Of a stretch of 64,000 bases of DNA, positions 7,346-16,571 are shown piece after piece. The notes below the pieces were generated by a model. The model searched no databases, was not told where the DNA came from, and saw only the letters and a program-made list of their open reading frames with translations. This stretch comes from Nostoc sp. PCC 7524 (GTDB taxonomy: Bacteria; Cyanobacteriota; Cyanobacteriia; Cyanobacteriales; Nostocaceae): contig NC_019684.1 in assembly GCF_000316645.1 (NCBI RefSeq), forward strand, positions 248,001-312,000, read 5' to 3'. The translations under genes were made by a program, and so were the position numbers. Each line of letters begins with the position of its first letter. The stretch's first letter is position 1.

Positions 7346-9493
7346 TTACGCAACTAAACAAATTAATTGGTCTTGTAGTTTGACTCCTGGGTTAATAATT
7401 TTAACTCTACGTTCCTCGCATAAAAGCTGAATTAGGTATTGTACATCAGTTTCTTTAATAGTAGGAAATTGATCAACCGCATTTGTAATTAGTGTAGGTA
7501 CTCCCATAAAGCTTTGGGTTGTCACTAGGTTCAACAAAAAATCTTTAACTAGGCGCAAATCTCTTGTTTTGCCATTTCCATTATCTTTAACTGGTTCTTG
7601 TTTGCCAACAATTCCTAAATCCTGTAATAAAGTACACTTGTGTAAAATTTTCGCTTGTCTAATTAAAGATTGTAATTCTTGTAAGGTAATTGCTCTACGT
7701 TTACTCGTCAATACCAATTCTTGCGATAGTGCAGAGTTTACCAAACTTTGGTATGTTGCTAAGTGGTGAACAGAAGTAAGATTGGGTCTTATGTGATGGT
7801 GATTGGTATGAGTAAAAATCTGTTGATATATTTGATTACCAGCTAGCTTTGGTGTTCCTACCCCGCCAATTCTAATCAAATATAGGGGTTGACATAAATT
7901 TTGTTGAATAACTCTCTGACAGGCATTCATGACATGAAAAAAGGTTGTCATATTTGCATCTTCAGTCCATACTATACCTACTCTTTCTTGCTTACTCGAC
8001 TGTTGATAACTCAAAGAATAACTAGCATACTTTCCACTTAATAGTTTCAGCTTAATTTCCTGAACTTGTAAGGCAAGTAATGCTTGTTGCAACATCACAA
8101 TTAAATCAGGTGATGATAAGAGTGAAATCTTGCTATATTTCTCCTGATTTTTCTTATATTCTTTCTGCCACAACAGTTGAAACTCTGCTTGGACTTGCTC
8201 AATATTATCTGGAGGTGGAGGAGGTGGAGGGATAATTACTTTACCACCAGGCTTTTTAACCAGATGTATATTAACTTTTTTTGGATCTATTACTTCTGAT
8301 TTTGAGGATGGAATATTAACAGGAGGAGGAGGTGGTGGTGCAATTATTTCTTCATTTTCTAACAAAGAACGTTTATATTTTTGATACTCATACCGACCTA
8401 AAATTAAAGTATTTCTTGGCAAGGTTTTACCACCTGGAAAATTTTTCTCCAATAATTCCTTACTTAAAGGAAAGAGGGGTGAATCAGGCTTGGGATTAGC
8501 TCTTTGATGTAGAGATTTTAGACGATAAACCCAAAGTGATTCTGCCTGATTTAAATTGATAGGCTTTAGTATTACTTGCTTGTCAACTCTAGCTTTATCT
8601 GACTGTAAAATTCGGCCACTCTTTAGTCTCCACTCTGACTGAACTATGCTGATAATTATAAGGAAATTTTTGAGATTATCATTATGAATTGTAGTATTAA
8701 TATTAAAGATAGGTTGGGGATTTGAATCCCAAGTTGCTTGGCTTTCAACTTGATCAAAGCATAAAACTATTGGTTGATTATCAGTAGATATTTTACCAAA
8801 GTTTGCTAAAATATTCTTTGCTGCATCTTCACTATCAATACAGTGTTTAACTTTTAATACAGCCATTGAATCTTCACTTAAGTCATCGCCTCGTAACCAT
8901 TCGCAGGCTAAATGATATAATTCTGGATCAGTAAGGTCATGTAGTATGCCAAAAAATATGTCAGGATTATAGATACCTACTTGTTTATATATTTTCTTGA
9001 GTTCTTTAATAAAATTTTGGCGATCGCTGAGTAATAATTCCCATAAATTATGATTAAAAATGCGATTCTTTAGGCTCTGCTTAGTAAAGGCTGATAAACT
9101 TTTCAGCCACAATATTAATTGAGACTCTTGTTGTCCATTTGGTACTTGAATTAAGCTATCAACTGTGTAACGTAGAATATGCCGCCAAATATAATCGTTG
9201 TCAGCCCAAGGACTTATATAGGCAAAAAAAGCTCTAGAATTAAACTTAAGTTTGAGTCTAGCAAGTAAATAACTTTTACCAGATCCGGAATCACCTGTAA
9301 GTAAAACAGTACGGCTACGATGATCTTTTTCTACTAAGTCTAATAATCCTTCAATCTCACTTATGGCTTCTTGGTGGATTGACTCAACTACAGACTCAGA
9401 GCTTTGACTTTCACTCCAAAAATTACCAGTTTTTAAGTTTACAAGGTCAAAAGGATTAATATCGTGTTTAATAATGTCGTTAATTGATGTCAT
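7346..9493 (-). CDS. P-loop ATPase with polyproline tracts, middle gene of nuclease operon
   Basis: From the ATG at 9493 this is 715 residues. Walker A GDSGSGKS lies at about 67-74 and a Walker B-like LCFDQVES at about 244-251, an AAA+/STAND/KAP-like layout, with the family not identified. Two polyproline runs (PPPPPP at about 386-391 and PPPPPPP at about 422-428) flank a short lysine-rich linker and separate the ATPase from a C-terminal half of unknown fold (about 430-715). A TTG at 9517 would add 8 residues; neither start has a good Shine-Dalgarno. It sits between the winged-helix gene (58 bp upstream) and the exonuclease-FtsK gene (27 bp downstream), so it is probably the regulatory or loading ATPase of that complex (inference). 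Confidence 0.8.
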   Translation of the reverse strand: MTSINDIIKHDINPFDLVNLKTGNFWSESQSSESVVESIHQEAISEIEGLLDLVEKDHRSRTVLLTGDSGSGKSYLLARLKLKFNSRAFFAYISPWADNDYIWRHILRYTVDSLIQVPNGQQESQLILWLKSLSAFTKQSLKNRIFNHNLWELLLSDRQNFIKELKKIYKQVGIYNPDIFFGILHDLTDPELYHLACEWLRGDDLSEDSMAVLKVKHCIDSEDAAKNILANFGKISTDNQPIVLCFDQVESQATWDSNPQPIFNINTTIHNDNLKNFLIIISIVQSEWRLKSGRILQSDKARVDKQVILKPINLNQAESLWVYRLKSLHQRANPKPDSPLFPLSKELLEKNFPGGKTLPRNTLILGRYEYQKYKRSLLENEEIIAPPPPPPVNIPSSKSEVIDPKKVNIHLVKKPGGKVIIPPPPPPPDNIEQVQAEFQLLWQKEYKKNQEKYSKISLLSSPDLIVMLQQALLALQVQEIKLKLLSGKYASYSLSYQQSSKQERVGIVWTEDANMTTFFHVMNACQRVIQQNLCQPLYLIRIGGVGTPKLAGNQIYQQIFTHTNHHHIRPNLTSVHHLATYQSLVNSALSQELVLTSKRRAITLQELQSLIRQAKILHKCTLLQDLGIVGKQEPVKDNGNGKTRDLRLVKDFLLNLVTTQSFMGVPTLITNAVDQFPTIKETDVQYLIQLLCEERRVKIINPGVKLQDQLICLVA

Positions 9494-9551
9494 ATCTGAA
9501 TTTTGGTGAAGAAGCAACCTGAACTACAGTGATAAATTATTACTATAAGCG

Positions 9552-10400
9552 TTAATTAACACTGATAAAAAACAACGAACCGCCTATATTTTGGGGAATG
9601 CCAGTATTTAACTGTTCTGGTGTATATGGTGTTGGATCTAACAATGTACTCAGTTCAATTAGATCATTCTTTTGCAAACGATACAGTGCATTATCTACTT
9701 CATCTCGTGAAAGAGGAGGTTGTAATTTTTGTCGTAGATGGAAGATAGGTAAATAATTCTCTGTTCCTAATTCTTTGTCTAATTTCTCAATAGTCTGTAA
9801 AATTTCTTCATCAGTGATATTGATAATCGCTTCAATTGATGACTCAACATTAGTGGGTGACAAAGTAGATACTGTCTCTGGCTTAACCCGCAAAGTCTTG
9901 CGTAAAAACCGGAGATAATTACCTAAAAGTTCTTGACTAATGACAGGGTTAGTGCTTTTGGTGGGAATAAAATCATCTCGTAATAACTCAATTCCTCTTT
10001 CAGTTAGCCACACTTCAGCTTTAACTTTTTTCAGTTGCAATTCTGCTTCAATCAATCCCCTTTCGCTGAGAGTTTTTAATATTGCGTCTCGTTCAGTAGC
10101 TTTTGGTGACGTGATTTTACTGGGGGCGATTTTACCGGAAGCTTTACTTATCTTCTCCAGTACCTTGAGTTCTTTGTCTGTGATGGGTAACTGGCCTGGT
10201 GGGAGGTTCAGCAAGGCTTGGCCAGGAGATAAAATCTTGACTGTGGCAATCTCACGGGAATAGTCTACCAGCTCGCGATCGCCTAATGCTCGACAAATTT
10301 TATCCTTCCCTGTAAAACTACCAAAGGTAGTAGTTAGTCCAGCGCGATAATTGGAACATCCTAATAACTTTAAGAGAAACTTTAATTCGTTCGTGTCCAT
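9552..10400 (-). CDS. Winged-helix-rich protein, first gene of nuclease operon
   Basis: A 282-residue soluble protein with no enzyme motif. Three stretches look like winged helix-turn-helix units: about 8-55, about 75-142 (ending EVWLTERGIELL) and about 190-282 (DEVDNALYRLQKNDLIEL). It likely binds DNA, either as the recognition subunit or as the operon regulator; the family was not recognised. It starts at ATG 10400 and is the promoter-proximal gene. The 520-bp region upstream has no other gene, so the operon promoter should lie there. Confidence 0.7.
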   Translation of the reverse strand: MDTNELKFLLKLLGCSNYRAGLTTTFGSFTGKDKICRALGDRELVDYSREIATVKILSPGQALLNLPPGQLPITDKELKVLEKISKASGKIAPSKITSPKATERDAILKTLSERGLIEAELQLKKVKAEVWLTERGIELLRDDFIPTKSTNPVISQELLGNYLRFLRKTLRVKPETVSTLSPTNVESSIEAIINITDEEILQTIEKLDKELGTENYLPIFHLRQKLQPPLSRDEVDNALYRLQKNDLIELSTLLDPTPYTPEQLNTGIPQNIGGSLFFISVN

Positions 10401-10923
10401 ACTGGTAATTTATAGAGCATCTACATGAGGACTACTCTAACTCAAAAGGCAATAATTTACACACTTTTTATATAGTAGCTCTAATTAGTACCAGTAATTA
10501 CGAAATATTCCGCGATCGCTCACAAATTTAAATGTAAAAGACAAGCAAAATTTTCTGCAAAAAGTATTTTAACCTAGCCTACGCTAAGTAAACTTAGTTT
10601 ACAAAATCCTAGCAAATATTACATTAAATCAATAATTTTAATAGGTTTTATCTATACATCACATCCTTGTGAGAGTCACAACAAAGAACTCTGATTTTTC
10701 AAAAGGATTCTTGGCTGTGACTAATAATTTATAATTTCTAGGCGTTAATAACTTAGCTGTTATGCTGAACTTTGTAGGGTGCTTTAAAGTGCAGCGTAAT
10801 ACACCGAAATCAATGGTGCGTTACAGCATGAATATTAAATATTCTAGTCTTATTCAATTAGCTTATGCCGTAACACACCCTACTCGGTATTTTGTTTATA
10901 AATAGCCTCTTACTTCTTTCTAT
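10401..10923. other. Upstream region of the nuclease operon, with palindromic element
   Basis: Apart from the palindromic element at 10774-10883, this AT-rich region shows no gene. It should contain the promoter of the minus-strand operon starting at 10400. No operator could be assigned by eye. Confidence 0.4.
10774..10883. mobile_element. GTAGGGTG/CACCCTAC palindromic element (MITE-like), copy 1
   Basis: GTAGGGTG (10774-10781) and CACCCTAC (10876-10883) form matched inverted ends. Inside, a GTGCGTTAC stretch faces CCGTAACAC. The same layout recurs at 35014-35123, and shorter forms occur at 2687-2711 and 60959-61023. No coding capacity; presumably a non-autonomous element. Confidence 0.55.
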
Positions 10924-11877
10924 TTACTTCTGTTTTTTCTTCGCTAACTTCAACTTCATGACTTTACCCACTGTTCTAGGTACACCATATAACTTACTAA
11001 ATACCAAATTCCACAAGTAACCGTATTTGGGGAAATGTTTGACTAACAAAACATCAGAAATTACATGAAACCTTGGCGGTTTTAAAGATGGATCTTTATC
11101 GATATATCTAATTTGTTCTGGTTTCGGCATCCAGTGACCAATAATAGCATCCTTCTGGAAGAAATTAGCTTGCACAAATAAGCCAGATAATCTATCAAAC
11201 CCGCTAGAAGGTATCCAAGTCACTGCTCCCATTACCTTTGTTGCTTGGGAAAGTTCTGGAAGTGCTTGCTGAATCAAATCATTTCGCCAAACAATGTTAT
11301 TGAAATTCTCAAAATGGTAGCCATTATTATCAGTTCTATTGATAAAAGGCCAGAATAAATAACGCCAGTCAAAGTTTTTATCTAAAGGTGCAATGGGAAC
11401 TTCTAATAATCCTTTAAAGTTACCTTTCTCATAAGGATAGGGATTTTCTGGTGTTTTTTTGCAGATTTCTAATTGTTCAACATCGGGTATTGCTTCCCAA
11501 GCTTGTTTGATGCGTTCTTCATCTTTAATATCAATATTCAGCTTTTGTAACCTGAGAATCCAACTTTCAGGAAATCTCTGGAAGTATTTAGCTACTACTT
11601 CGCAAACTTGCGGATGTACATAGTCATCATCATCTAAGGCTAAAAGATAGTCACCTTTAGCATTCAGTAAACCAACAAATCTCTGCGGCATTTCGCCTTT
11701 ATAGGGACTAACTATGATTCTGACTCTAGAATCATCAATAGGTGTGATTTTGAAGTTAGGAGGGTAAACTAAAACAAATTCTACAGAACCTTCTATTTTG
11801 AGGAGATTATCTAACCAATAATCAGAAAATTTACCCAAAGTTGGCGTGATTATAGACAATAAAGGTTGATTATTCAT
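10924..11877 (-). CDS. Family 2-type glycosyltransferase
   Basis: The N-terminus LLSIITPTLGKF and the acidic DDDD at 82-85 (LLALDDDDYVHPQ) mark a GT-A fold that binds a nucleotide-sugar through a metal-coordinating DxD. At 317 residues it has no membrane segment. The C-terminal half is less typical of GT2 and carries many aromatic residues (for example WRYLFWPFINR). Donor and acceptor are unknown. It is divergent from a GT-B glycosyltransferase gene 197 bp away, suggesting a shared role in polysaccharide or glycolipid synthesis. Confidence 0.8.
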   Translation of the reverse strand: MNNQPLLSIITPTLGKFSDYWLDNLLKIEGSVEFVLVYPPNFKITPIDDSRVRIIVSPYKGEMPQRFVGLLNAKGDYLLALDDDDYVHPQVCEVVAKYFQRFPESWILRLQKLNIDIKDEERIKQAWEAIPDVEQLEICKKTPENPYPYEKGNFKGLLEVPIAPLDKNFDWRYLFWPFINRTDNNGYHFENFNNIVWRNDLIQQALPELSQATKVMGAVTWIPSSGFDRLSGLFVQANFFQKDAIIGHWMPKPEQIRYIDKDPSLKPPRFHVISDVLLVKHFPKYGYLWNLVFSKLYGVPRTVGKVMKLKLAKKKQK

Positions 11878-12073
11878 AACTGTTTAGTGACAAAATTTCT
11901 AATAATAACCAGTGATGTAAATCTATGTATAATATGCAGCTAATTTGGCTTTTCGTCTAGTTTTGTTAATTGTCAGCCTAATTTGAAACTTGACTTTATT
12001 TGCGGCTATATTTTACAGATACAGCCTACAGGTGAAAAACAATACTAATTACTCCAAGGATTATTAAAATTAT

Positions 12074-13306
12074 ATGCGTATTCTCATGCTCTCATCTACG
12101 TTTCCTTATCCGCCGAGTCGTGGCGGTACGGAAGTTAGAACTTTTAATTTACTCAAGTACCTCCAGCAAAACCATGATGTAACTTTAGTTACGCAGTATA
12201 ACAAGGGTGTATCAGATGTAGAAGTGGAAGAATTACGCAAGTATGTAAGTGAGTTGATGGTTTTCCCTTTACCATCAAATCCCCAAGCCAAAAATGCTGT
12301 TACTGGAGTGTTGGCGAAAACGGGACGCTTTCTGGAATCAGTGATTAAGGCGACACCGCCTAACGTTCTGCATCGCTATTCACCAGAAATTCAAGCTTTT
12401 GTGGATAGTTGCGTTGCAGCCAAAAAATATGATGTTATTACCTGTGAACACAGTGTCAATGAAATATATATCCGTCCAGAATTTCGTCACAGTGTGAATA
12501 CAGTCATAGATATCCACAGTTCAGTGTACGGCTGGATTCGTGATCATTTAGAAATGGGTGCTGCACAAAATGCCATCCGCGATCGCCTCTATCTTACCTT
12601 TGTCCTCAAGCGTTATGAGCAGCGATACTGTAGCAAGTTTTCTAATATAGTTGTCACCACAGAAGACGATCGCCAAGAATTTCTGAAACTCCGTCCTGAT
12701 ATCGATATCCAAGTCATTCCCAACGGCGTAGATTTAGAATTATTTCCTTACCGTTCCCAAGACCCAGAGGGACACAGTTTAATATTTGTAGGAGCAATGG
12801 ATGCTTCCCATAACATCGATGCAGCCAGGTTTTTTGCTTTCGCAGTCTTCCCAGAGCTAAAAACACGTTATCCTGATGCCACATTTAGTATTGTCGGTGC
12901 TAAACCAACACCAGAAGTCTTAAGCCTGGAAAAAATTCCCGGTGTCAAAGTAACTGGGCGTGTACCTTCAATGGTAGATTATCTGCATCAATCTACCGTA
13001 TGTGTAGTACCCTTGAGGACTGGTTTTGGCATTAAAAATAAAACCTTAGAAGCCATGGCGGCAGGTGTACCCGTAGTAGCGAGCGATCGCGGTTTAGAAG
13101 GGCTAGCCGTAGATGGTGAAGGAATATCATTAAAAGCATTAAGAGCAAATCAACCAGCAGAATATGTTAACGCTATTAGTCAACTATTTGATCATCCCCA
13201 ACTACGCACAGAACTATCTCACAACGGTAGACAACTCGTGGAAACAGAATTTACTTGGCATATTGCCGGTAAGCGTTATGAGCAAGTGTGTTTAGGCAAT
13301 AGTTAA
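12074..13306 (+). CDS. Family 4-type (GT-B) glycosyltransferase
   Basis: The 410-residue protein begins with an N-terminal Rossmann start (MRILMLSSTFPYPPSRGGT, with the GG loop at about 18) and has the C-terminal nucleotide-sugar site KNKTLEAMAAGVPVVAS (about 320-338), typical of retaining GT4 enzymes. LIFVGAMDASHN marks the second Rossmann domain. Its stop lies inside a GGCAATA heptamer array, so the last few residues are encoded by repeat sequence. Confidence 0.88.
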   Translation: MRILMLSSTFPYPPSRGGTEVRTFNLLKYLQQNHDVTLVTQYNKGVSDVEVEELRKYVSELMVFPLPSNPQAKNAVTGVLAKTGRFLESVIKATPPNVLHRYSPEIQAFVDSCVAAKKYDVITCEHSVNEIYIRPEFRHSVNTVIDIHSSVYGWIRDHLEMGAAQNAIRDRLYLTFVLKRYEQRYCSKFSNIVVTTEDDRQEFLKLRPDIDIQVIPNGVDLELFPYRSQDPEGHSLIFVGAMDASHNIDAARFFAFAVFPELKTRYPDATFSIVGAKPTPEVLSLEKIPGVKVTGRVPSMVDYLHQSTVCVVPLRTGFGIKNKTLEAMAAGVPVVASDRGLEGLAVDGEGISLKALRANQPAEYVNAISQLFDHPQLRTELSHNGRQLVETEFTWHIAGKRYEQVCLGNS

Positions 13307-13443
13307 TAGGCAATAGGTAATAAGCAATAGGCAATAGGCAATAGGCAATAGTTATTCTCCTCTGCTCCCCTGCTCCCCCATCTCCCCCATCTCCCTCATC
13401 TCCCCCATCTCCCTCATCTCCCCCACTCCCCACTCCCCACTCC
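13294..13443. repeat. Heptamer tandem repeats (STRR): GGCAATA block then CCCCACT/CCCCATC block
   Basis: A GGCAATA array (13294-13351) begins inside the last codons of the glycosyltransferase and is followed by a C-rich array (13366-13443) that reaches the start of the TauE/SafE gene. Nostoc-type STRRs are known from this genus; the function is unknown. The promoter and ribosome site of the next gene must lie in or before this array. Confidence 0.8.
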
Positions 13444-13444
13444 C

Positions 13445-14248
13445 ATGATCTGGATCATTGCTCACTTCCTAGCTGTTTGTGTCGGCATTAGCTTAGGCTT
13501 AATTGGTGGTGGTGGGTCGATTTTAGCTGTACCCATCTTAGTTTATGTGTTGGGAGTGCCATTAAAGTCAGCGATCGCGATGAGTTTGGTGACTGTTGGT
13601 GCTGTCAGCCTGATTGGGATTATTCCTCACTGGCTACAAAATCATGTCAACTTTCAAACAGCTGCTTTGTTTTCTCCCAGCGCCATGCTAGGTGCTTACA
13701 TCGGTGCGCGTTTAGCTAGTCTCCCGATTGTGACACCAACTTTACAGCATATTTTATTTGTAATTGTCATGTTTGTGGCTTCCTACTTCATGATTCAAAA
13801 TAGTCACCATAAATCAGCCGCAAATGTGAAATTAGATGTCAGACAACCTAGTGCTGAGTTAGAGTTATCACCTAATACATATAAAAATATTCATCGGTGG
13901 GTGACAATTCCCGCAGAAGGTTTGGGGGTGGGGATCATCACAGGTATGGTGGGGATTGGTGGTGGATTTATGATTATCCCGACTTTGGTACTTTTAGGTA
14001 ATACACCCATCAAAGAAGCCATTGGTACATCTTTAGTGATCATGACTTTCAAATCTGTCACGGGATTTGCTGGGTATTTCGGTCATGTTCCCATAGATGT
14101 TAACTTAATGCTGAGTTTTACCTTAGCCGCCGGTTTAGGAATGTTGCTTGGTGCTTACCTCACTCGATTTGTAGAAGCACAACAGTTAGAAACAGGTTTT
14201 GGTTATTTTGTGATTGCGATCGCTATTTTCATGCTGCTCAAATGGTAA
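13445..14248 (+). CDS. TauE/SafE-family anion exporter
   Basis: A 267-residue integral membrane protein with two repeated halves. Each has the glycine-rich signature of the family: GLIGGGGSILAVPILVYVLG near residue 20 and GMVGIGGGFMIIPTLVLLG near 175. About eight membrane segments are expected. Relatives move sulfite, sulfoacetate or other small anions across the inner membrane; the substrate here cannot be set. It starts at ATG 13445, directly after a C-rich heptamer array, with no recognisable Shine-Dalgarno. Confidence 0.88.
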   Translation: MIWIIAHFLAVCVGISLGLIGGGGSILAVPILVYVLGVPLKSAIAMSLVTVGAVSLIGIIPHWLQNHVNFQTAALFSPSAMLGAYIGARLASLPIVTPTLQHILFVIVMFVASYFMIQNSHHKSAANVKLDVRQPSAELELSPNTYKNIHRWVTIPAEGLGVGIITGMVGIGGGFMIIPTLVLLGNTPIKEAIGTSLVIMTFKSVTGFAGYFGHVPIDVNLMLSFTLAAGLGMLLGAYLTRFVEAQQLETGFGYFVIAIAIFMLLKW

Positions 14249-14281
14249 TGGGTAATTGTTAGATTGCCATTACCCATTACC
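14244..14281. terminator. Bidirectional hairpin between TauE/SafE gene and L,D-transpeptidase
   Basis: GGTAATGGGTAAT (14244-14256) and ATTACCCATTACC (14269-14281) form a perfect 13-bp stem with a 12-nt loop, overlapping the stop codon of one gene and ending just before the stop of the convergent one. The arms are built from the same heptamer type as the STRRs. Termination is inferred from position. Confidence 0.55.
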
Positions 14282-14286
14282 CATCT

Positions 14287-14826
14287 TTACTTACGTACTA
14301 CTACAACAGTGCCTGTCGAAGCCCAATTATAAAGCTTGCGGGCTTGGTTGACAGTTAAATTCACACAACCATGACTAACGGGAGTACCAAAACGGTTATG
14401 CCAATAAGCACCATGAATGGCATAGCCTTTGTGAAAATACATTGCATAAGGTACATCTGGGATATCATAGCCAGGGCCTCGCATCCGGTTAATGCGATAT
14501 TTGGAATTAATCGTAAACTTGCCCGTAGGCGTAGGAGTGGAACGCTTGCCTGTAGAAACACGGAAGGAATATACCAGCCGATTACCTTCCCAAGCAAATA
14601 AACGTTGTTGTGATAAATCAATCTCAATTCGCCGAGATTGGGATATTTGCTGAAGATTAGATGCGATCATACTGCTGTAATTTGCTGATGCAGCTATGGC
14701 TTTGGTAGGTTTAGGTTCAGCTGCGATCGGTGGCATCCAAGATAGCAAAGCCGCCATCATTAATACTACACCAGTAGAAAATTTACCTGAGCGATGTATT
14801 CCGATACTGCGAATCCAGTTTGGCAT
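14287..14826 (-). CDS. L,D-transpeptidase (YkuD fold)
   Basis: A 179-residue protein with an N-terminal signal or membrane segment (about 15-36, ending PPIAAEP) and a YkuD domain carrying [10 protein letters not shown] and the catalytic SHGCVNL. Such enzymes make 3-3 peptidoglycan crosslinks or attach proteins to peptidoglycan in the periplasm, using the Cys as nucleophile. The Ser-Thr-Gly segment [13 protein letters not shown] is also typical. A paralog lies about 500 bp upstream on the same strand, so this is a tandem pair. Confidence 0.92.
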   Translation of the reverse strand: MPNWIRSIGIHRSGKFSTGVVLMMAALLSWMPPIAAEPKPTKAIAASANYSSMIASNLQQISQSRRIEIDLSQQRLFAWEGNRLVYSFRVSTGKRSTPTPTGKFTINSKYRINRMRGPGYDIPDVPYAMYFHKGYAIHGAYWHNRFGTPVSHGCVNLTVNQARKLYNWASTGTVVVVRK

Positions 14827-15330
14827 ATTGCATCACCTTCTTACTCTGCAAAAGTCATCAATTCCTAAACTCTGGATTTCTGAAAATCCCAGATTCACAA
14901 CATAAAACTTGAGGTTTTATGAATTTAGGTTGTTTTAAATTAGATTCTAGAGAAAGTCAGGATTTACGCAGATTTATGTGAGGCAGACAGATGAATTATT
15001 TCTTCTATCCTTTATTTCAATTTCAGTGATGCCACTTCCGGAAAATGACATTGATTATCTGATTTTACTGATATTTATAATCTTTTTAAAACCGGGGATA
15101 GATATCAAATCCTAGTGGCTAGAGAAGGAAAATTTTAATTATTTATGGTTGATAAAATACCATAATTGTCTTAACTGAAAATATATAGGAATCCGCTTTG
15201 ATTTCTAAAATTATCTGCGTAGTCAGGCAATAGGCACTCTTGCAATAGGCAATAGGCAATATTTCTTTGTTTGCTTTCTTATCTTCCCAGTCCCCAGTCC
15301 CCAATCCCCAATCCCCAGTCCCCAGTCCCC
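14827..15330. repeat. Spacer with ATATAGGAATCCG repeat and heptamer arrays
   Basis: From 15185 the spacer matches a dispersed repeat (core AATCCGCTTTGATTTCTAAA, then TTATCTGCGTAG) with a second copy at 43708-43750. It is followed by a GGCAATA array (about 15226-15272) and a CCCCAGT/CCCCAAT array (15288-15330) that ends at the stop of the second L,D-transpeptidase. An open frame here encoding repeated GLGTGDW is an artefact of the array. Confidence 0.65.
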
Positions 15331-15843
15331 TCACTTCTGAATAACTACTGGTGTACCTAAAGATGACCAATTAAATAGCCACTTAGCATGATCAGGTGCG
15401 AGATTGATGCAGCCGTGGCTGACTGGTGTACCAAATCTTTTATGCCAATAAGCACCATGAATACCATAATTACCATCGTAAAACATAGCATGGGGAACGT
15501 TGGGAACATCATAAGTTCTACCGCGCATTCGGGTAGATTTATGTTTAGATTGAATTTTAAAAGTACCAACCCGTGTAGGTGTAGATTTTTTGCCAGAGGA
15601 AATAATAATTGCATACACAGGTTTTCCTCCTTCCCAAGCAATTAATCGTTGCTGTGAGAGATCAATTTGAATCCAACGCTCCTCAGATTGTTGTAGAGTT
15701 TGGATAGTTTGTGCAATTTTCTGATTAGTTGAACTTGCCCAGGTGGAACTTGCACTAATGCTAACTGTACTTAATGATAATGCTGCACCAGCCAGAAATA
15801 TTTTTAAGCAGCGTGACAAGTCCTGAGAAATTAATTTTGTCAT
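15331..15843 (-). CDS. L,D-transpeptidase (YkuD fold), paralog
   Basis: A 170-residue paralog of the neighbouring transpeptidase, with a signal peptide (about 12-36, ending TWASS), HGAYWHKRFG and the active-site SHGCINL. The two share [13 protein letters not shown] and STPTxxGTFKI-like segments, consistent with a tandem duplication followed by divergence of the N-termini. It probably remodels peptidoglycan in the periplasm. Its 3' end abuts a C-rich heptamer array. Confidence 0.92.
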   Translation of the reverse strand: MTKLISQDLSRCLKIFLAGAALSLSTVSISASSTWASSTNQKIAQTIQTLQQSEERWIQIDLSQQRLIAWEGGKPVYAIIISSGKKSTPTRVGTFKIQSKHKSTRMRGRTYDVPNVPHAMFYDGNYGIHGAYWHKRFGTPVSHGCINLAPDHAKWLFNWSSLGTPVVIQK

Positions 15844-15929
15844 GGTAGAAACACAGAAATGACGCAGTTTAAAGCAATTTTGCAGAAATCAAATATAACC
15901 ATGACTTTCAAATAATTTCATCCAGAAAA

Positions 15930-16571
15930 CTACGATAAATTTTGCAATAAATCACTGGCAAGTTGAGCGATCGCCTGCCAATCTCTCTGTATAATTAACT
16001 GCTTGGGGAATAACTCACCACTCAAACCTACAGCCACCGCACCAGCTTGGATGAGTTCTGGCGCATTGTCTAGGGTGACTCCCCCAGTGGGAATTAAGGG
16101 AATATGACTAAGTGGCCCTTGCAAACTCTTGATATAGCTAGCGCCTCCCATAGTTTGCACAGGAAACACCTTCACACAGCTAGCACCATAAGACCAAGCT
16201 GTGACAATTTCTGTCGGGGTGAGCGCACCTGGGATAATGGGGACATCTTGTTGTACGGCGGCTTGAATCATGGCAGAGTCAACGTGTGGAGTGAAGAGAA
16301 ATTCTGCACCAGAGGCGATCGCATCTTGTAACTGCTGCACATTAAATAATGTCCCTGTGCCAATCGTACATTCGGGTAACTGGCGGCGGAGTTGGGTGAT
16401 TAATTCCCCAGCGCGATCGCTATTCCAGGTAATTTCAATCAGTTGCATTCCCCCAGCCGCTACAGCCAAAGCCATTTCTAGTCCCAACTCGATTTTCGGT
16501 GCGCGGATGACGGCGATCGCTCTTTGTGTTTGCAACTTTGATAACCAAACTTGATGTGAAACTTGTTTCAT
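15930..16571 (-). CDS. eda: 2-keto-3-deoxy-6-phosphogluconate aldolase
   Basis: A class I aldolase of the KDPG/KHG family, cleaving KDPG to pyruvate and glyceraldehyde 3-phosphate in the Entner-Doudoroff route. Visible motifs are IEITWNS (active-site Glu), the GTGT segment, FLFTPHVD and the Schiff-base lysine in CVKVFPVQ; PTGGV near the end binds phosphate. I start at ATG 16571 (213 residues), preceded by AGGAGG at a rather long spacing. An upstream in-frame ATG (16643) would add 24 residues that do not look like the family. Confidence 0.9.
   Translation of the reverse strand: MKQVSHQVWLSKLQTQRAIAVIRAPKIELGLEMALAVAAGGMQLIEITWNSDRAGELITQLRRQLPECTIGTGTLFNVQQLQDAIASGAEFLFTPHVDSAMIQAAVQQDVPIIPGALTPTEIVTAWSYGASCVKVFPVQTMGGASYIKSLQGPLSHIPLIPTGGVTLDNAPELIQAGAVAVGLSGELFPKQLIIQRDWQAIAQLASDLLQNLS

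Noticed and set aside
13251..13433. 60-codon minus-strand frame rich in GDEGDGG
   Set aside because: It is the translation of the C-rich heptamer array.
15143..15370. 75-codon minus-strand frame with repeated GLGTGDW
   Set aside because: It is the translation of the CCCCAGT array.
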